Part shown: one piece after another, positions 18,191 through 30,385 of the stretch
How the letters are laid out: the number at the start of each line of letters is the position of its first letter
Numbering within the stretch: the first letter of the stretch is position 1
Assembly (NCBI RefSeq): GCF_963678635.1
Contig: NC_087066.1
Coordinates: 20,803,996-20,867,995, forward strand
DNA from: Symsagittifera roscoffensis
Lineage: Eukaryota > Xenacoelomorpha > Acoela > Convolutidae
Length of the DNA: 64,000 bases
Reading direction: 5' to 3'
Made by a program: the position numbers and the translations under genes
Notes under the pieces: model-generated
Told to the model about the DNA's origin: nothing
What the model saw: only the letters and a program-made list of their open reading frames with translations
Databases searched by the model: none

Positions 18191-20828
18191 ATGGATATCT
18201 CGTTTACGTTTCACGATATTCTGCTAATAATTGCTATTATAATTTGCCTAGTTAGCACAATTCAGACATTTCACAACTTTTTCGCCACCGTTGCCAGACT
18301 AGAACAGGGGTCTGCGAAAGACTTCGACATTTACTACGTGCCAATTCAGATCGCGCTTGTGATTTCCACTTGCACAGTTCTCTACACGTCTGTCATCGAC
18401 TTTCTTCACATGCCAGTGAGCTCTGGTTGCAATGAGAGTTTGTTCATCTTCAACACTTCAGTGGTGGGAGGATGTTACCTACAGATTGCAATCAGCTGGC
18501 TAGAAGTGTCATGTTAGTCCCTAAAGTGCTCGTAGTACAAGTATGGTAGTTGGGTCTCGTCAAAAAAGCAAGTATGAAAGATGGACTCAACCAAAAGCGC
18601 AAGAAAAAACAAGTGCATAAGTTATTCCCGAAAATTGAAGGCGAAAACTTTCTTTTTCTGGGACCCATCTATATTTTAAAGAACCAACTATCATACTTGT
18701 ACCGTGCTTGTTGCTTGAGGAAGAGGCAACATTACCCAGCCCAGAAAAGTAGCCAAAAAAGTGCGTGGCCTCATTAAAAAGAAGCGCAGCAGCGGTTCTT
18801 CGTGAAAAGCTGAACAAGTCGTAAGACGAACCTTTCCTAGGTGAATACATCGTCTAAACAGTAAGAATGGTTCAAATTGAAAAAAATGTGGATTGAATTG
18901 AACCATTCCCAATTCTGAGTAGTAAAAATTATGTGCTGGGAACATTATGTTTTCCTTGCCTGGTAAACAATTAGTTGTGATATATGTCAAAAGTTCAATA
19001 GCAGTTCTTGGTTAAATTCGGGTTAAAAGCTCATTTTGGTCCGCCCAAAAAAGTCAACAAAATCTTCAAAAACTTTTTTGGAAAACCGCGTCCCTTACCT
19101 TAAAAAAGTCTCGCCCGCGCCACAGCGCACTCGGTGCCTTTTATTCTACCCCTGTATGATGAATGGTTTAAGGGAACTATCGTCAAATAACGCACACTTC
19201 CAATCAGAAAACAGTGTTAGCAGCCTACCTTCTGCTCAGCTTCGTCGAATTCATAGTGTCAGTGATGTCCAACTACAAGTCAGAACAGGCCTCAGATCCC
19301 GACTGTAACTTCATGCTGATGGGAAAAGCGAACGCCTATTTGGTGGTCAAGGAGAGAGACTCTTTCTCATTTTCATTCTTTTTCATTATTGGTCCATTTT
19401 AAATCAAGTCTGATATCCAAGCAAGGCGACAACTGATAGAAAAAAAAATCAGTAATGGATTTGGACTGCGGGCGGTTGAGGGGAGGGGGGCATTTTGTGG
19501 ATGCTTTTTTTCAGGGATTCGACCCCCTCACCAATCAACGGGTCCCCCTTAGTACATCCAATCCAATTTTGGGCGACCGGTCCTAAAATTTTCAGATGCA
19601 CGATCGGCGCGAACATACATTAACTTCGAGGGATAGCGCGCCGCCAAAAAACGCATTTATTTGGCCAAACTTTCAAAAAAAGTTTCCAGAACTGACATTT
19701 TTGGCCTGCTTGTTTTTCAAAAGTTGGCTGGGAACATCTATTTGATCGACCTATAAAAAAGCCTAAATGATGAAACAAAATTACAAAATAGGATCGATAT
19801 TACTACGAAACACGAAGCTGGTATCCAGAGGTTTGAATCATTTCGTAAAATTGCAATAATTGGCATTAAAAGGCGCTTCAGAACGCATTTGGACTCACAT
19901 TTGGACTCTGAAGAAAACTGCAAAATTTTCGGATTTACGAATTCAAAAATTTCACTGTCTTTTTTTCGAAAAGGGTAGCCGATTGCTCTGTAATCAACGC
20001 AGACGCATCCGACCACAGTAATTTTTGAAATAAAAGACGTTTTTTTTCAGGGCCTACTCGTGCAATTTTTTTGTGGGAAAGTGGATCAAAAGTAAGCTTT
20101 GAATTTTTATCATGGTTTCAATTGATTAGTTTTATCCTGGCAAAATAAATATTTTGGAACGGCGGACGCTTTCCCCCCAGGGATTCGACCCCCTGCCGAC
20201 CCAAAGAGTCCCCCCTTTGAACTATTATAAGATATTCATTTATAATAATTTTGAGGCGCCAATATATACTAATTTTGAGGGGCGAGCGCGCGCCGAAAAC
20301 CCGATTTTTGTTTTGTCAAAAATTTCCAAAAAGTGCCTAAAAACTCTTTTTTGGCCTGTTTTTTCAAAAAATTTTGCCTGCGGCGCAGAAACTTTTTAGC
20401 AGTTTGAGAGTTTCGGAAAATCAAATTGGTCGACCTAAGAATTAAGAAAATGTCGACAAAACTAGCTAAATTGTGAACTTAATTCATTGGATAAATTGAA
20501 AGAAAAAGAGTCTTAGGAGTTCATTCTGCTCCTCGCTGCCACTGGGGTCTTCCTTCTCTGCTTCATCCGCTCCCCAATCAAACTACGCAAACTCAAGCGC
20601 AACCGGGTCTATTTCATGGTCGTCCCGGGACTCCTAGGATTGCGCGAAGACTTCAAAACTTTAATGCGAGAAAGCGTGATTGGATTTGTAGTTTGCTTGA
20701 TGTTTGTCTCTCGAATGTTTGTGTTCACGATTAACGACTCAGACTATCCTTTAAAATCAGAGGACATAGTTCTGGCAACATTCATTGTGCAGTTTGCAGC
20801 AGTTTCATTTTACAAGTTTTATAAATAG
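18191..20828 (+). CDS. Three-exon gene for an unrecognised multipass (about 7 TM) membrane protein
   Basis: Exons fit as 18191-18512, 19215-19345 and 20517-20828 (stop TAG), giving 254 aa. Splice signals are T|GTTAGT, AACAG|, GTG|GTCAAG and TCTTAG|, and the phases (1, then 0) agree. Hydrophobic segments are DILLIIAIIICLVSTI, VPIQIALVISTCTVLY, the stretch around GGCYLQIAISWLEVS, LLAAYLLLSFVEFIVSVMS, AYLVEFILLLAATGVFLLCF, SVIGFVVCLMFVSRMFVF and VLATFIVQFAAVSFY. Two loops hold cysteines. I recognise no family; it has none of the signature motifs of rhodopsin-class GPCRs (no DRY, no NPxxY). The introns contain a small inverted-repeat element and copies of a dispersed repeat. Exon 2's donor could also be 3 nt earlier (TTG|GTGGTC). 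A distant receptor-like protein is possible but not shown. Confidence 0.55.
18532..18704. mobile_element. Small inverted-repeat (MITE-like) element in intron 1 of the membrane-protein gene
   Basis: GTACAAGTATGGTAGTTGG near 18535-18553 is matched by its near-perfect reverse complement (CCAACTATCATACTTGTAC) near 18683-18701. The interval of about 170 bp with terminal inverted repeats has no ORF and is typical of a non-autonomous DNA transposon. No clear target duplication was found. Confidence 0.5.
19505..20430 (+). repeat. Two adjacent copies of a dispersed GGATTCGACCCCCT repeat
   Basis: Copies begin with GGATTCGACCCCCT near 19515 and 20180 and continue through a common body (GCGCGC followed by CCAAAAA, and runs of TTTTGGCCTG). 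Further copies are at about 22690-22960 (same strand) and, inverted, at 59830-60110. Each is about 200-260 bp with ragged ends. There is no coding capacity. The copies at 19.5 and 20.2 kb fill intron 2 of the membrane-protein gene. Confidence 0.6.
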
Positions 20829-22680
20829 TTACCCCTTTAACTTTTAAATATTTTTTGTCTTCAGCTGATGGATTTGCTATCTAACACATTCTAAACATTT
20901 CGGCCAGCTGAGCTTTCATCACTTGGGATATCACAAAAAGCATTGCAAGCTAGCAAACAAGAAAGGAAAGGAGAACAGCTAAGTCCAGAAAAAACGGGAA
21001 AATTTTCGAGGAAAACACAACTAAAAAACTTTAAATGTTGTCTGAAATGATGCTCTACTTGCGGAAGACACGTACAGAAACACATTCAACGGCGCTTAAT
21101 GAAACTTCATAAACAATTTTTGAGTGAAAACAAATGTTTTCATGAAAAATTTCGAACTATAAATTTTATTTTGAGATTTTTAACGTTTTGTGTGATCCGC
21201 AGGAAATCATGCAAATTATGGTTCCCTCGATTGACCAAAAATTAACTTTGTAAGCCAATAAAATATAAATCAAAATCATTAGGCCGAAAAAATTTTTACA
21301 TAAAAAATATACGAAGTCAAGGTAAGGTGAATTACAAACGGAAGGCGGAAATGTAAGCATGGAAAACAACTACAATGAAAACTGCATAAAGCAAAAAAAG
21401 TCTCAGATGTGGCAACTAAGTCGGAAGTATTCAAGCCGCCGGAAAAACAATCGTAAGAATTTATGATTTAAATTTAAAGCACAAACTGAGACAGTGATTC
21501 TTGGAAGTTCACTTTAGATCTGCAGAAATTATTCAGAAAACTCACCTCAGAGTTTCAGAAATCCTGTATTGCAAAAATGCCGTCTTTAATATTTTTAAAT
21601 AATGGTTTTAAAAGTAAATTGTTTATAATTCCTTCATCAATTGTTTTTGTGATTTAATTTTTTTCGGATGAGTTTTTTTTGTTCCTACTTTCAAAAAAAG
21701 TGAGGATTATATATATTATGTTTATTCCAAACCAATTTTGAAAGAAAGGTGAGTGGAAATTGAACCTGGAAAACTGTGATTCCAAGCGGTTGTCCTAAGC
21801 ACTTTCTTAAATATACGTTGAGCGTATTTTAACTGCTGGCTCTAAAGTTTTAAGACTTTATCTATGATGCTGGAAGTTAAACACGAATTATTATTATGTT
21901 TACACATTTGTTCCGAATTCTTGTTTCGATTACTTTCGGAGAAAGTGACTGTATATTTGTGCTCGGTAAGGTTTTTCGTTCTCCATAACCAATCTGAATT
22001 TTATTTAACCCTTTTGGCACATTTTTGTTTATGTGCTATGTGTGAGGTATTGCTTTTCTGACTCCAAACTTAAAAAAATGTTCACTTGTGATCTCTTTTT
22101 GTAAAGTTTGGCCAATGTGGAACAACTAACGCTAAATTTTTTTCCGTGCTATTAACGCTTAAGCGGCATATTTTCGGGTTCAAAACTTGTTCCAAATGCA
22201 TTTAAGCTCGCTATTTATTCCATGAATACGTTACTTTATGTTAAATATGTCAATTTTTACTATCTTTAACGTTTGGGTTGCTTTACAAAAAAAAACTATT
22301 AAAAAATTTTATAATTTTCTTTTGAACTGAACACTAGCTTGTATACGTTAGAGGTTAGTTGGAGCAATCGAAGAGTCGCCTTGAAACGAGCAGAGTTGTC
22401 ATTCCGCTCACAGATCACAATATTTTTGGGCACGACTGTCTGGGCACGCCGAAACGAGTCTAACTAAACTGCTCAATTTATACTTTGAATCTGAAAGTGT
22501 TGCGCAAATTATTTACGAATGGCAGTTTATATCGCACCTGAAATTATTTTATTTTAAATTGAGGCGTCTAATTATTCATATTATTCTGCATTTTGAAGAA
22601 ATTGAGGAATAAATATGCTTGTGATGGTTTTTTATTCAGACCAATTTAACAAAAGCTGACTGCTTATGGGTATCAATCCG
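20829..22680. other. AT-rich intergenic stretch without recognisable gene
   Basis: Only short chance ORFs are present on both strands. I see no conserved domain, tRNA or clear terminal-repeat element. Confidence 0.5.
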
Positions 22681-22684
22681 AAAA

Positions 22685-22960
22685 TCATCAAGGATTCGAC
22701 CCCCTGCCGATCCAATTAGTCCCTCCTTTGTACTATTTTGAGATATCTATTGTTAACTGACGGACCCTAAAAAATTTCTAAGGGCGCCTTTGGGGGCAAG
22801 GTTTACAAATTTTTCGGGGGAAGCGCGCGCCAAAAAATTGTGATTATTTGGTCAACATTTTTCAAAAAGTTCCTTAGAGTCTTTTTCGCCTTAGTTTTTG
22901 AAACTTGGCCGAAACAGGGTCTTTTTAGTGCTTTCGGAGAGCTCGGAAAACGGTCTAAAA
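22685..22960 (+). repeat. Third copy of the GGATTCGACCCCCT dispersed repeat
   Basis: It starts with GGATTCGACCCCCTGCCGA near 22693, as in the copy near 20180, then ATTTTGAGATATC, a G-rich GCGCGC block near 22825 and the TTTTTCAAAAAGTTCC segment. Non-coding and diverged from the other copies. Confidence 0.55.
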
Positions 22961-23841
22961 AATAGGTCGACAAAATCTTTGAAATAATTTTGAAAATCTG
23001 TCACCCTCTCGAAAAAAATGCAGGATCCGCCCCCTGTTGACACACGTTATGATGCCAACAACTGCAACATTGTGAAGTTTGAACAAATTTTCAATGTTTT
23101 CTCTGGCGCGATAGAATTTTTTTTGAAGAGAAAGTTTGCTAGATCTCTTATATGGAGTTTGATTGCTACCGTTTTCCCCTTTACCTGCTTTGATCAAAAT
23201 ACAATCTTAAGAATGAAAGGAAAATAAACCGTGTCAAATTACAAATTCAGCGGCTACGAGGCTACAGAGATCTCCCCATATCATGTTATATTTTAGTTAT
23301 GTACCGTATTATATTTTACTTATGTAGTTAGCGGCGTTTTAAAGCTTTTAAAGTTTCACAGAGACGTCAATTATTATGATTAGTACGATTGGATCTACTT
23401 AACAATCTTCACCCCTTTCAAGAAAGGGAGGGAGATTGTTAAATAGGTCAAAATGGTCGATTTTTCAACCAATCAGAATGCAGCAAAATTATAATTCTCA
23501 ATAGAAAGCTCAGTGCTAATTTACTGTATTTATTTATAGGGGTTGAGATTCTTAAGTAGGTACCATAGGGGGGAGATTGTTAAGTAGATCCGTACGATTT
23601 GTACTATGATTCTTAATAATATAATTATCATGATTACAGTTACTTTTATGATGATCATGATTTTTACGATCATCATTTTTTGTTATGAGTATTATGATTA
23701 TAGTTATTATTATTTTTGTTATTTACCCGGAGATCAAAGCATTTATGCTTTTGAGTTAGCCTATCAACAAATAAGATTACGTCAACCCAGGCTGGCTTCT
23801 AAACTATATTAGAAATGAGTTAAATATAAGAGTATTCTATT
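22961..23841. other. Intergenic stretch with a TTAAGTAG-GGGAGATTGTTAA motif repeated
   Basis: No gene is seen. GGGAGATTGTTAA followed by GTAG or ATAG occurs near 23430 and 23572, with related TTCTTAAGTAGGTACC between them, suggesting a short diverged tandem repeat. A run of AT-rich, ATGAT/ATTAT-like low complexity covers about 23600-23730. Confidence 0.4.
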
Positions 23842-24880
23842 CATATATGATGGGAAGGGCTCTCATGCTTGAAGAACCGAATGCTTGAAAAATTTCAAGC
23901 AGTACTATTCAGATAATCATCAAAATTAAGGAGTTCAAAATCATAAGAATTTTTCAGTCTTAAAAACTCATCTGCTTATTATCTAATCGGTCAATACAGT
24001 GCTGATTTAAATTATCCGGACGAAACGAACAAAACTTGAATTTCAAACGCGTTTTTCTCAAATTGGGTTAAGATTAGACAAAAATCGAAGAGGACAAAAG
24101 TTGCTTAGAATTTCACCAGAATTAATATGGTGCCATTTTTTCTCCGAAATTCTCAACAAAAATTTTACCCCAAAAATGGGTCATTTTGGCTTTTTTCAAT
24201 TAATCAAAAATTACGCTGAAACTACGTTGTTAATTGATATGAAAATTATATCACAGGAAGCCTCTTACGCAGCTCAACAAAGTTTAAGAAGGGTTAAATC
24301 TCCAAAAATTTGCGCAAATTGTTTAAAAATTATTTTTAAACAGAGATTCTGGGTTTTATATAGTAAAAATCACATTTATTGACTATCAAGTGAAATTTTT
24401 TTCATTTATACTGGTTTTTGGAGATTTAACCCTTCTTAAACTTTGTTGAGCTGCGTAAGAGATTTCCTGTGATATAATTTTCATATCAATTAACAACGTA
24501 GTTTCAGCGTAATTCTTGATTAATTGAAAAAAGCCAAAATGACCCATTTTTGGGGTAAAATTTTTGTTGAGAATTTTGGAGAAAAAATGGCACCATATTA
24601 ATTCTGGTGAAATTCTAAGCAACTTTTGTCCTCTTCACTTTTTGTCTAATCTTAACCCAATTTGAGAAAAACGCGTTTGAAAATTCAAGTTTTGTTCGTT
24701 TTGTCCGGATAATTTAAATCAGCACTGTATTAACACTAATGGCCTGGATTTATTTTCTTCCTTTGAGATTTTCGCGATTTGCTTCGAGATTTTGAATACT
24801 TAATTCTGATTGGCTGAAAGTAAGCTAAAATTCATTTCAAGCATTCCGTCCTTCAAGCATGAGGGACGCCACCATATATG
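23842..24880. mobile_element. Outer inverted-repeat element carrying a nested palindromic transposon
   Basis: The left end (CATATATGATGGGAAGGG, then CTCATGCTTGAAG and GAATGCTTGAAA) is mirrored at the right end (TTTCAAGCATTCCGTCCTTC, then CATGAGGGACGCC and CATATATG). These arms of about 50 bp with modest divergence flank the palindrome at 23997-24727. The simplest reading is an older MITE into which a Tc1/mariner-type MITE jumped. Confidence 0.6.
23997..24727. mobile_element. Tc1/mariner-type palindromic MITE with about 315-bp inverted arms
   Basis: The left arm (23997 to about 24308) and right arm (about 24414-24727) are nearly perfect reverse complements, separated by a spacer of about 105 bp. 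Ends are CAGTGCTGATTTAA and TTAAATCAGCACTG, each flanked by TA, the target duplication of Tc1/mariner elements. Both arms carry the same short ORF (starting MLRISPELIWCHF) in opposite orientation; this follows from the palindrome and is not a gene. RNA read across it would form a very long hairpin. Confidence 0.8.
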
Positions 24881-26160
24881 ATTAAACATCCCAAATAAAC
24901 CATTCCATTTCTTGGCACATATCTTAGTAATCGAAAACGCTGATGTGTATTTTCCGTACACCTGTCCAGTCCTCGCTTTTTTGGCTAGATTTTAACCACA
25001 ATTTTTTTGGATTTTGCAAGATTTGTTTCTTGACTTTAATTAAAAAAAGATAAATTCTTTTCAGCAAACAAAATTTTTGTTAGGAATAATTTTGCTGAAA
25101 AGTTGTACACTCCAGTTTATTTGATGCTTCAAATTATCGACGTTTTTATGTTTTAACTTATTAAAAACTATTCCACTAAAACTAAGATGGGACAGAATTA
25201 AGAATTTCAAAAAAAACACGCACCATTAAAGGCAATTTATGCGTTAAGATATTCATCGATCTAATTCTGCAAGATAATTTTCGAAGACTCTTATTAAGTT
25301 CGTTAACGAAACTCGTCAATATATAATTTCTTGTCAAATATAATGCCAAGATACCCGCGCTGAATTTTTTGTTTTCAATTCCTCTCATGAAAGTTTTTCT
25401 AGGATCGTTTTTAAGACCTTTTTATACTCACTACAAGATAAAAAAAAAGCTATCTAGAAAAATGAAACAAAAGATTTCTTTGGTTTTTCTGGTTGATCAA
25501 TTTGAGCTATTTTAAACTTGTAGTTAGGGTGTCTCTGGGTTGGGTCGTTATGGAGCCAGTTGTTTGCTCCTAATTCATCTGAACTCGAATGAGCGGGGCA
25601 TTAACTTGAATGGATAGGAAGCTTACAGGGCCAATAAAATCAGATATTATCCTAATGCCAAGTGTCCTTCTTAAAAATCAAGAAAATTAATACAATAAAA
25701 ACGCGAGACGAAGTAGTTTTCAACTGGAAAAAAGTCAACAACTGGTTGTAATTAACTTCCTCTCGCAACAATTAAAATATTTGAAATTTGAGGATCGATA
25801 TATTTTAGATGGGGTAAAAAAATCCGTCATGATTATTTTTAGGAAGAGATAATGCAAACAATAGTTTACATTTCTTGGCAATTCAATTTGTATTCAAGAA
25901 AAATCGAAAGTCAAAAAGTTCTATAGATTTGATAATAATAAAATGAACACAATGCAAAAAATGAACATATTTCCAGTTCAATATATTACTGAGAACTGAT
26001 TCAGTTTTTAGTTGTGTCTTTTTCTCAGTTATTAACGCAACGAAAAAAGCGAAAAAGCTGCGTCGACAAAAAAGTTTTATTAATCGGAAAAAGCTGACCA
26101 TCTATAATTGTTTTATTTTCAATTAAGGATTTGTTTTTTGTTCCAAACATTGAAAATGGT
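24881..26160. other. AT-rich intergenic stretch without recognisable gene
   Basis: No ORF above about 70 codons shows domain character. No tRNA or clear terminal-repeat element is seen. Confidence 0.5.
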
Positions 26161-26164
26161 GAGC

Positions 26165-26475
26165 AAATATGCATTTAGGTTTTTCATTTTTTAATTGTTT
26201 TGTCTTCCACACAAAATCAGTTACCACAAATAATCATTGGAGTGAGTTGAGTGAAATATCACATTAAAGCCCTTTCAGCCGTGATTTGAGCAACATAAAA
26301 AACATCCAAAAATTTCCAAAACTTTTTCTTATTTGAGCCGTAAAAACTTAGTTTCAATCAAGTAAAGTTATTTTGGGGAGTTTTTAGCGCCATTTTGGAA
26401 TCAGAACTCCAAATTTCAAAAAACTTCTGCAAAAAAAAAGATTTTTTTTTTTTGTTTTTCCAGTCAATTTTTTAG
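26165..26475 (+). repeat. Dispersed repeat with CCCTTTCAGCCGTGATTTGA core
   Basis: The body runs CACAAAATCAGTTACCAC, AATAATCAT, AAAGCCCTTTCAGCCGTGATTTG and CATAAAAA. Related copies are at about 35230-35640 (same strand), 46130-46422 plus 46869-46950 (opposite strand, split by a MITE) and 61890-61990 (partial). Non-coding; probably a non-autonomous transposon of about 400 bp. Confidence 0.6.
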
Positions 26476-26572
26476 AAAAATTGTTGCTCACTTTCTTATT
26501 TTACTATGCATATATATGCCTAATTAGCCTAATTGTTGTGATAAAGTTATTAATTAGTTTCAGAGAGGGCAG

Positions 26573-27264
26573 ATGGATTCGATTAGTGATGCTACTGATG
26601 CAAATGGTATTTCAATTGAGAGAAACATAGATGTGCCGGGACTGAGGTATCATGATCAGACTTCAATATCAAAACCAACACCAAAACGGCCAAATATTGT
26701 ACTGAGCCCATGTGACGAAGAAAATTCAGAGGACGATGTGACTGGGAAGCTGAAGCATACCATTGAAGAGTCAATGAAGTTGTTGATACCTAGCCTTGCA
26801 GAGCAAATCAAAGCGCAACTAATGACTGCAATCAACGTCGCTGTTGAGTCCGCAATAAACAACATAAAGAAGGAAATCATCTCATCCTCCAAAATGGAAA
26901 TAGCATCTCAGGCGAATATCAGCTATCTTAGGACTTTATCTGAAGCAGAAAAACTTGAATCATATAATCGACGAGATAACCTAAGAATTCTAGGATCCCC
27001 GAGTGTTTGGAAGGGGAGAATAATCGTGAGAACTTTGATACAACAATAGCGAAGGTAGTGGAGATTTCTCATGATATTGGTGCAAATGTGCAAGCGTCAG
27101 ATATCTCAATATCTCATCGATTGCCATCTCGTTCAAATAGAGGCAAACCAATTATCGTTCGTTTCGCCGGAAGAATCGCCAAAATCAACTTGCTGCGAAA
27201 CAAAAAAAAGATGGCAGATAAAGAAGGTTTGAAAAATATAAGCGTCTTTTGGTGCTACCTTTAA
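26573..27264 (+). pseudogene. LINE ORF1 (coiled-coil RNA-binding protein), frameshifted
   Basis: The first frame (26573-27049) has an amphipathic region and then AEKLESYNRRDNLRILG, a hallmark of LINE ORF1 proteins just before their RRM-like domain. The continuation is in another frame (27007-27264; HDIGANVQASDISISHRLPS and RGKPIIVRFAGR), so a frameshift lies near 27000-27050. Intact ORF1 proteins bind element RNA as trimers and act as nucleic-acid chaperones; this copy cannot make one. Confidence 0.75.
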
Positions 27265-28003
27265 ATATAAGATCTTTAAAACCGCACTTCGACAAAATGG
27301 AAGCACTTATTCTAAGCCTTGAATCTCCACCTGATATAATTTGTACAACGGAAACTTGGTTAACAAAAAATGATCCAAGTCAAAGCTGGTTAATCAATGG
27401 TTATAATCAGTATTTTACAAAATATCGCGAAACACCAGGTGGTGGTGTAATGATCCAAGCAAGAAACACATGCTGCTTGCTGAATCAACTTGATTCATTT
27501 TCAGAAGAAAGCTTAACGGTCGATATCTTAAAAATGGCTATAAATTCTCATTATGTGTGATTTATAACCCACTAAAATCAAACAAAATGCAATTCATTGA
27601 TAGGCTTGATGAGTTTTTGGAAAATTCAAAAAGTGCAAATCATCCGTTCATTCTTTGTGGTGATCTTAACATTGATATAATACCTAATAACTTACTGAGC
27701 CAAAATTATTCAAATTGTACTCATTCAAATGGTTTTTCGATAAACGGTCCTGAACGAACTCGCGTTACAGCCACCTCTTCAACTTGTTTGGATCATTGCA
27801 TTTTCGATAAATTAACTGAACCACATTCAATGGTACTAAATAGTGAACGTTTATCAGATCATTATCCAATACGCTTGGAATGGGTCATAAAGTGTCAAAT
27901 TGTTAATAATGAAATTCCGTTTCGCGATACATCATTCTTAAAAAGTCGGAGCCAAGTTGAAGAATTTTTAAAAATTGCGGAAAGTAAATTGGCCTCACAT
28001 TAA
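27249..28003 (+). pseudogene. LINE endonuclease domain, broken by one frameshift
   Basis: Motifs of the apurinic-like endonuclease are present: LNIRSLKPHFDKMEAL, PPDIICTTETWL (catalytic Glu), then after a frameshift near 27555 HPFILCGDLNIDII (catalytic Asp/Asn), STCLDHCIF and LSDHYPIRLEW (catalytic Asp-His). This domain nicks the target DNA to prime reverse transcription. The frame break makes it non-functional. Confidence 0.85.
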
Positions 28004-28018
28004 ATAGTAATTTTTGAA

Positions 28019-30026
28019 ATGAATGATGCAGATGCAGCTTTCAATTTGTTCGCAAAATCTTCCGAAGAGGTATTGAATATGTTTGCACCATTAAAAACCA
28101 AGAAAAATTTGGTCACAAAGCAACCCGCCTGGTACACAAATAAACTTAAAAACCTTAGAACAAAGCAAAATAATGCACACAAAAAATGGAAGTTGAATCA
28201 GAATAATTATCAACTGCTTCAAACGTTCAGAAGTTTATGAGATCGAAAACTGTATAGGAGACTCAAGGCAGACATATAAAATTTTAAACGATATCAGTGG
28301 TAAAAGTAACAAAAACAGCAAGATTCCTCCATTGCAATCATGCATTGATGAAAACGATAATGCAACATACAGAGATGTTGTTGATAAATTTAACTATTTT
28401 TTCACCACAGTTGGAAAAGGACTTCAAAATGATGTTCCTAATGTTGATAGGTTTAACGTTGAATACGTTCCATATTCCATGCTTCTGAAAAAAAACATGC
28501 TAAAAAGAAATTTTTAAAGTCCTAAATAACCTAGATAATAAAAGCTCGTCCGGTGATGATAACATCAGTAACATCATTATTGTGAAAACTTCAGCGAAAA
28601 TCGTGGCACCATATCTAAGCTTCTTAATCAACTTATCATTCACAAAAGGCGCGTTTCCTAAAGAACTTTGTAAAGCGAAAGTAATGCCGCTTCATAAAGA
28701 TGGATCAAAACTTGATGAGAACAATTATAGACCAATTTCACTTTTAATTGTTTGGAGTAAAATCTATTAGCGCATTATAAATAACCGTATTTATTCTTAT
28801 TTAGAGAATTTTTCTCTCTTTTATGCAAAACAATTTGGTTTTCGTAATAAGCATAGCACAATTGATGCACTTGCTGAACTTACCGAAAGAATTAGAATGC
28901 ATCCTTCTTCGAATGAAATTTTTAGTTTTTTCCTTGACTTGAAGAAAGTTTTTGACAATATTGACCATAATTTCTTGCTATACAAATTGAATATGTATGG
29001 TTTTAGGGGTAACTGTTTAAAATGGTTGAGCTCATTTCTCAGTAATTGCATACAGCGAGTTGTAGTAAATGGTGTTTCATCTAGCTGGATTAAAATAGAA
29101 TGTGGTGTACCACAAGGCTCAATTTTAGGTCACTTGCTTTTTCTATTAGATATAATGACCTCCCTAAAGCATGCGAAAAATCGGAAGTTTTGCTATTCGC
29201 AGACGATATGAATCTAACATCAATAGGTTGTCAAATAATTGACGTTCAAAAAGACATGACGTCTCTAAATAACTGGCTACATGCAAATAAATTGGTGATT
29301 AACCTATCCAAAACAGTTCAAATGAATGTAAAATTAAGTGCTTCCAATCATTTATTTCAATTAAACTCTTGCTCGATAAATACGAAACCTGTTTGTAAAT
29401 ATTTAGGCATTTACATAGACTCCAAATTCTGTTTTAAAAGTCATATCAATTTCGTCAAAAAGAAACTTAGTAAACAATGCGGTATAGTTTCAAAGCTACG
29501 GCACTACGTGCCGAGTTCTCAAATGATCGAATACTACAGTAGCAATGTCGTTCCCATTCTCGAGTATGGCATTTTAAATTATGGATGTTGCAGCTATTTG
29601 CAGCTGGAACAACTTTATGTTTTACAAAAGAAAGTCCTCAAATTCATTTTTTTCAGAAAACGTCGAGATCGTAGTAATGATATTTTTGAAAAATATAGTT
29701 TGTTAACCGTTTATGAGTATCATCTCTATGAGCTATTAAAATTTGTTCTTGAATCAGTTATTGGTGCTCATAATGATAGCTTTCTGAATGATTTGTTTGT
29801 TTTTCAAAATGCAAAAAGAGCTACTAGAAATTCTGATAGCAGCCGTCTGTTCGAACCATTTTGTAAACGCAAAATTGAGCGCTTTTCGATTCGATATCGC
29901 GCTTGTAAACCTTTTAATAAGCTGCGGGTTTTGAATTTGATACCTGCACACGTCAAAAGTTGTTCTATTCCAGAAATTTCGGCAATTTACCATTCTTTGA
30001 AAAAAATACCTGGTACAAAACCATGA
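28019..30026 (+). pseudogene. LINE reverse transcriptase, several frameshifts and stops
   Basis: Pieces include KAKVMPLHKDGSKLDENNY with RPISLL (28582-28770), FSFFLDLKKVFDNIDHNFLL with YGFRG and CGVPQGSILG (28897-29211), and LLFADDMNLTS carrying the catalytic Asp pair in the next frame (29100-30026), followed by thumb and C-terminal sequence. The palm motifs are those of CR1/Jockey-group elements. Frame changes near 28250, 28510, 28770-28890 and 29130 inactivate it. Confidence 0.85.
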
Positions 30027-30320
30027 ATTAGTGAAACATATATTTGGCTTATAAAAAAATTTAGAACCCATACCCGTTGTTTGCATGCTACAGGACTACC
30101 AGCTATATATCAAGCTTTTTTGTGTAAAAAAATGACCTCCCAAATCCTTCTAGTTTTCGAGATATCGAGGTTTTTTGATTTTTTTGAATTTTTCTCACTA
30201 ATTTTTTTTGAAAAACTTCGAAAAAAAAAATTATACATATAATATTACAGCGCCCTGGAAGTATTGTTAAGTTTGGTACTAATTCAATAGTTAGTTAATG
30301 TCAACATAATTTTATAAATA

Positions 30321-30324
30321 GATA

Positions 30325-30377
<53 letters not shown>
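30321..30377. repeat. (TA)n microsatellite
   Basis: A run of TA dinucleotides with one internal TACATA interruption, followed by a T-run of about 13. It lies between the LINE reverse transcriptase and its (TTTC)n tail. Confidence 0.95.

Positions 30378-30385
<8 letters not shown>

Noticed and set aside
24101-24622. Two ORFs on opposite strands with the same N-terminal protein sequence
   Set aside because: They are the two arms of the Tc1/mariner-type palindrome; no domain and no start context.
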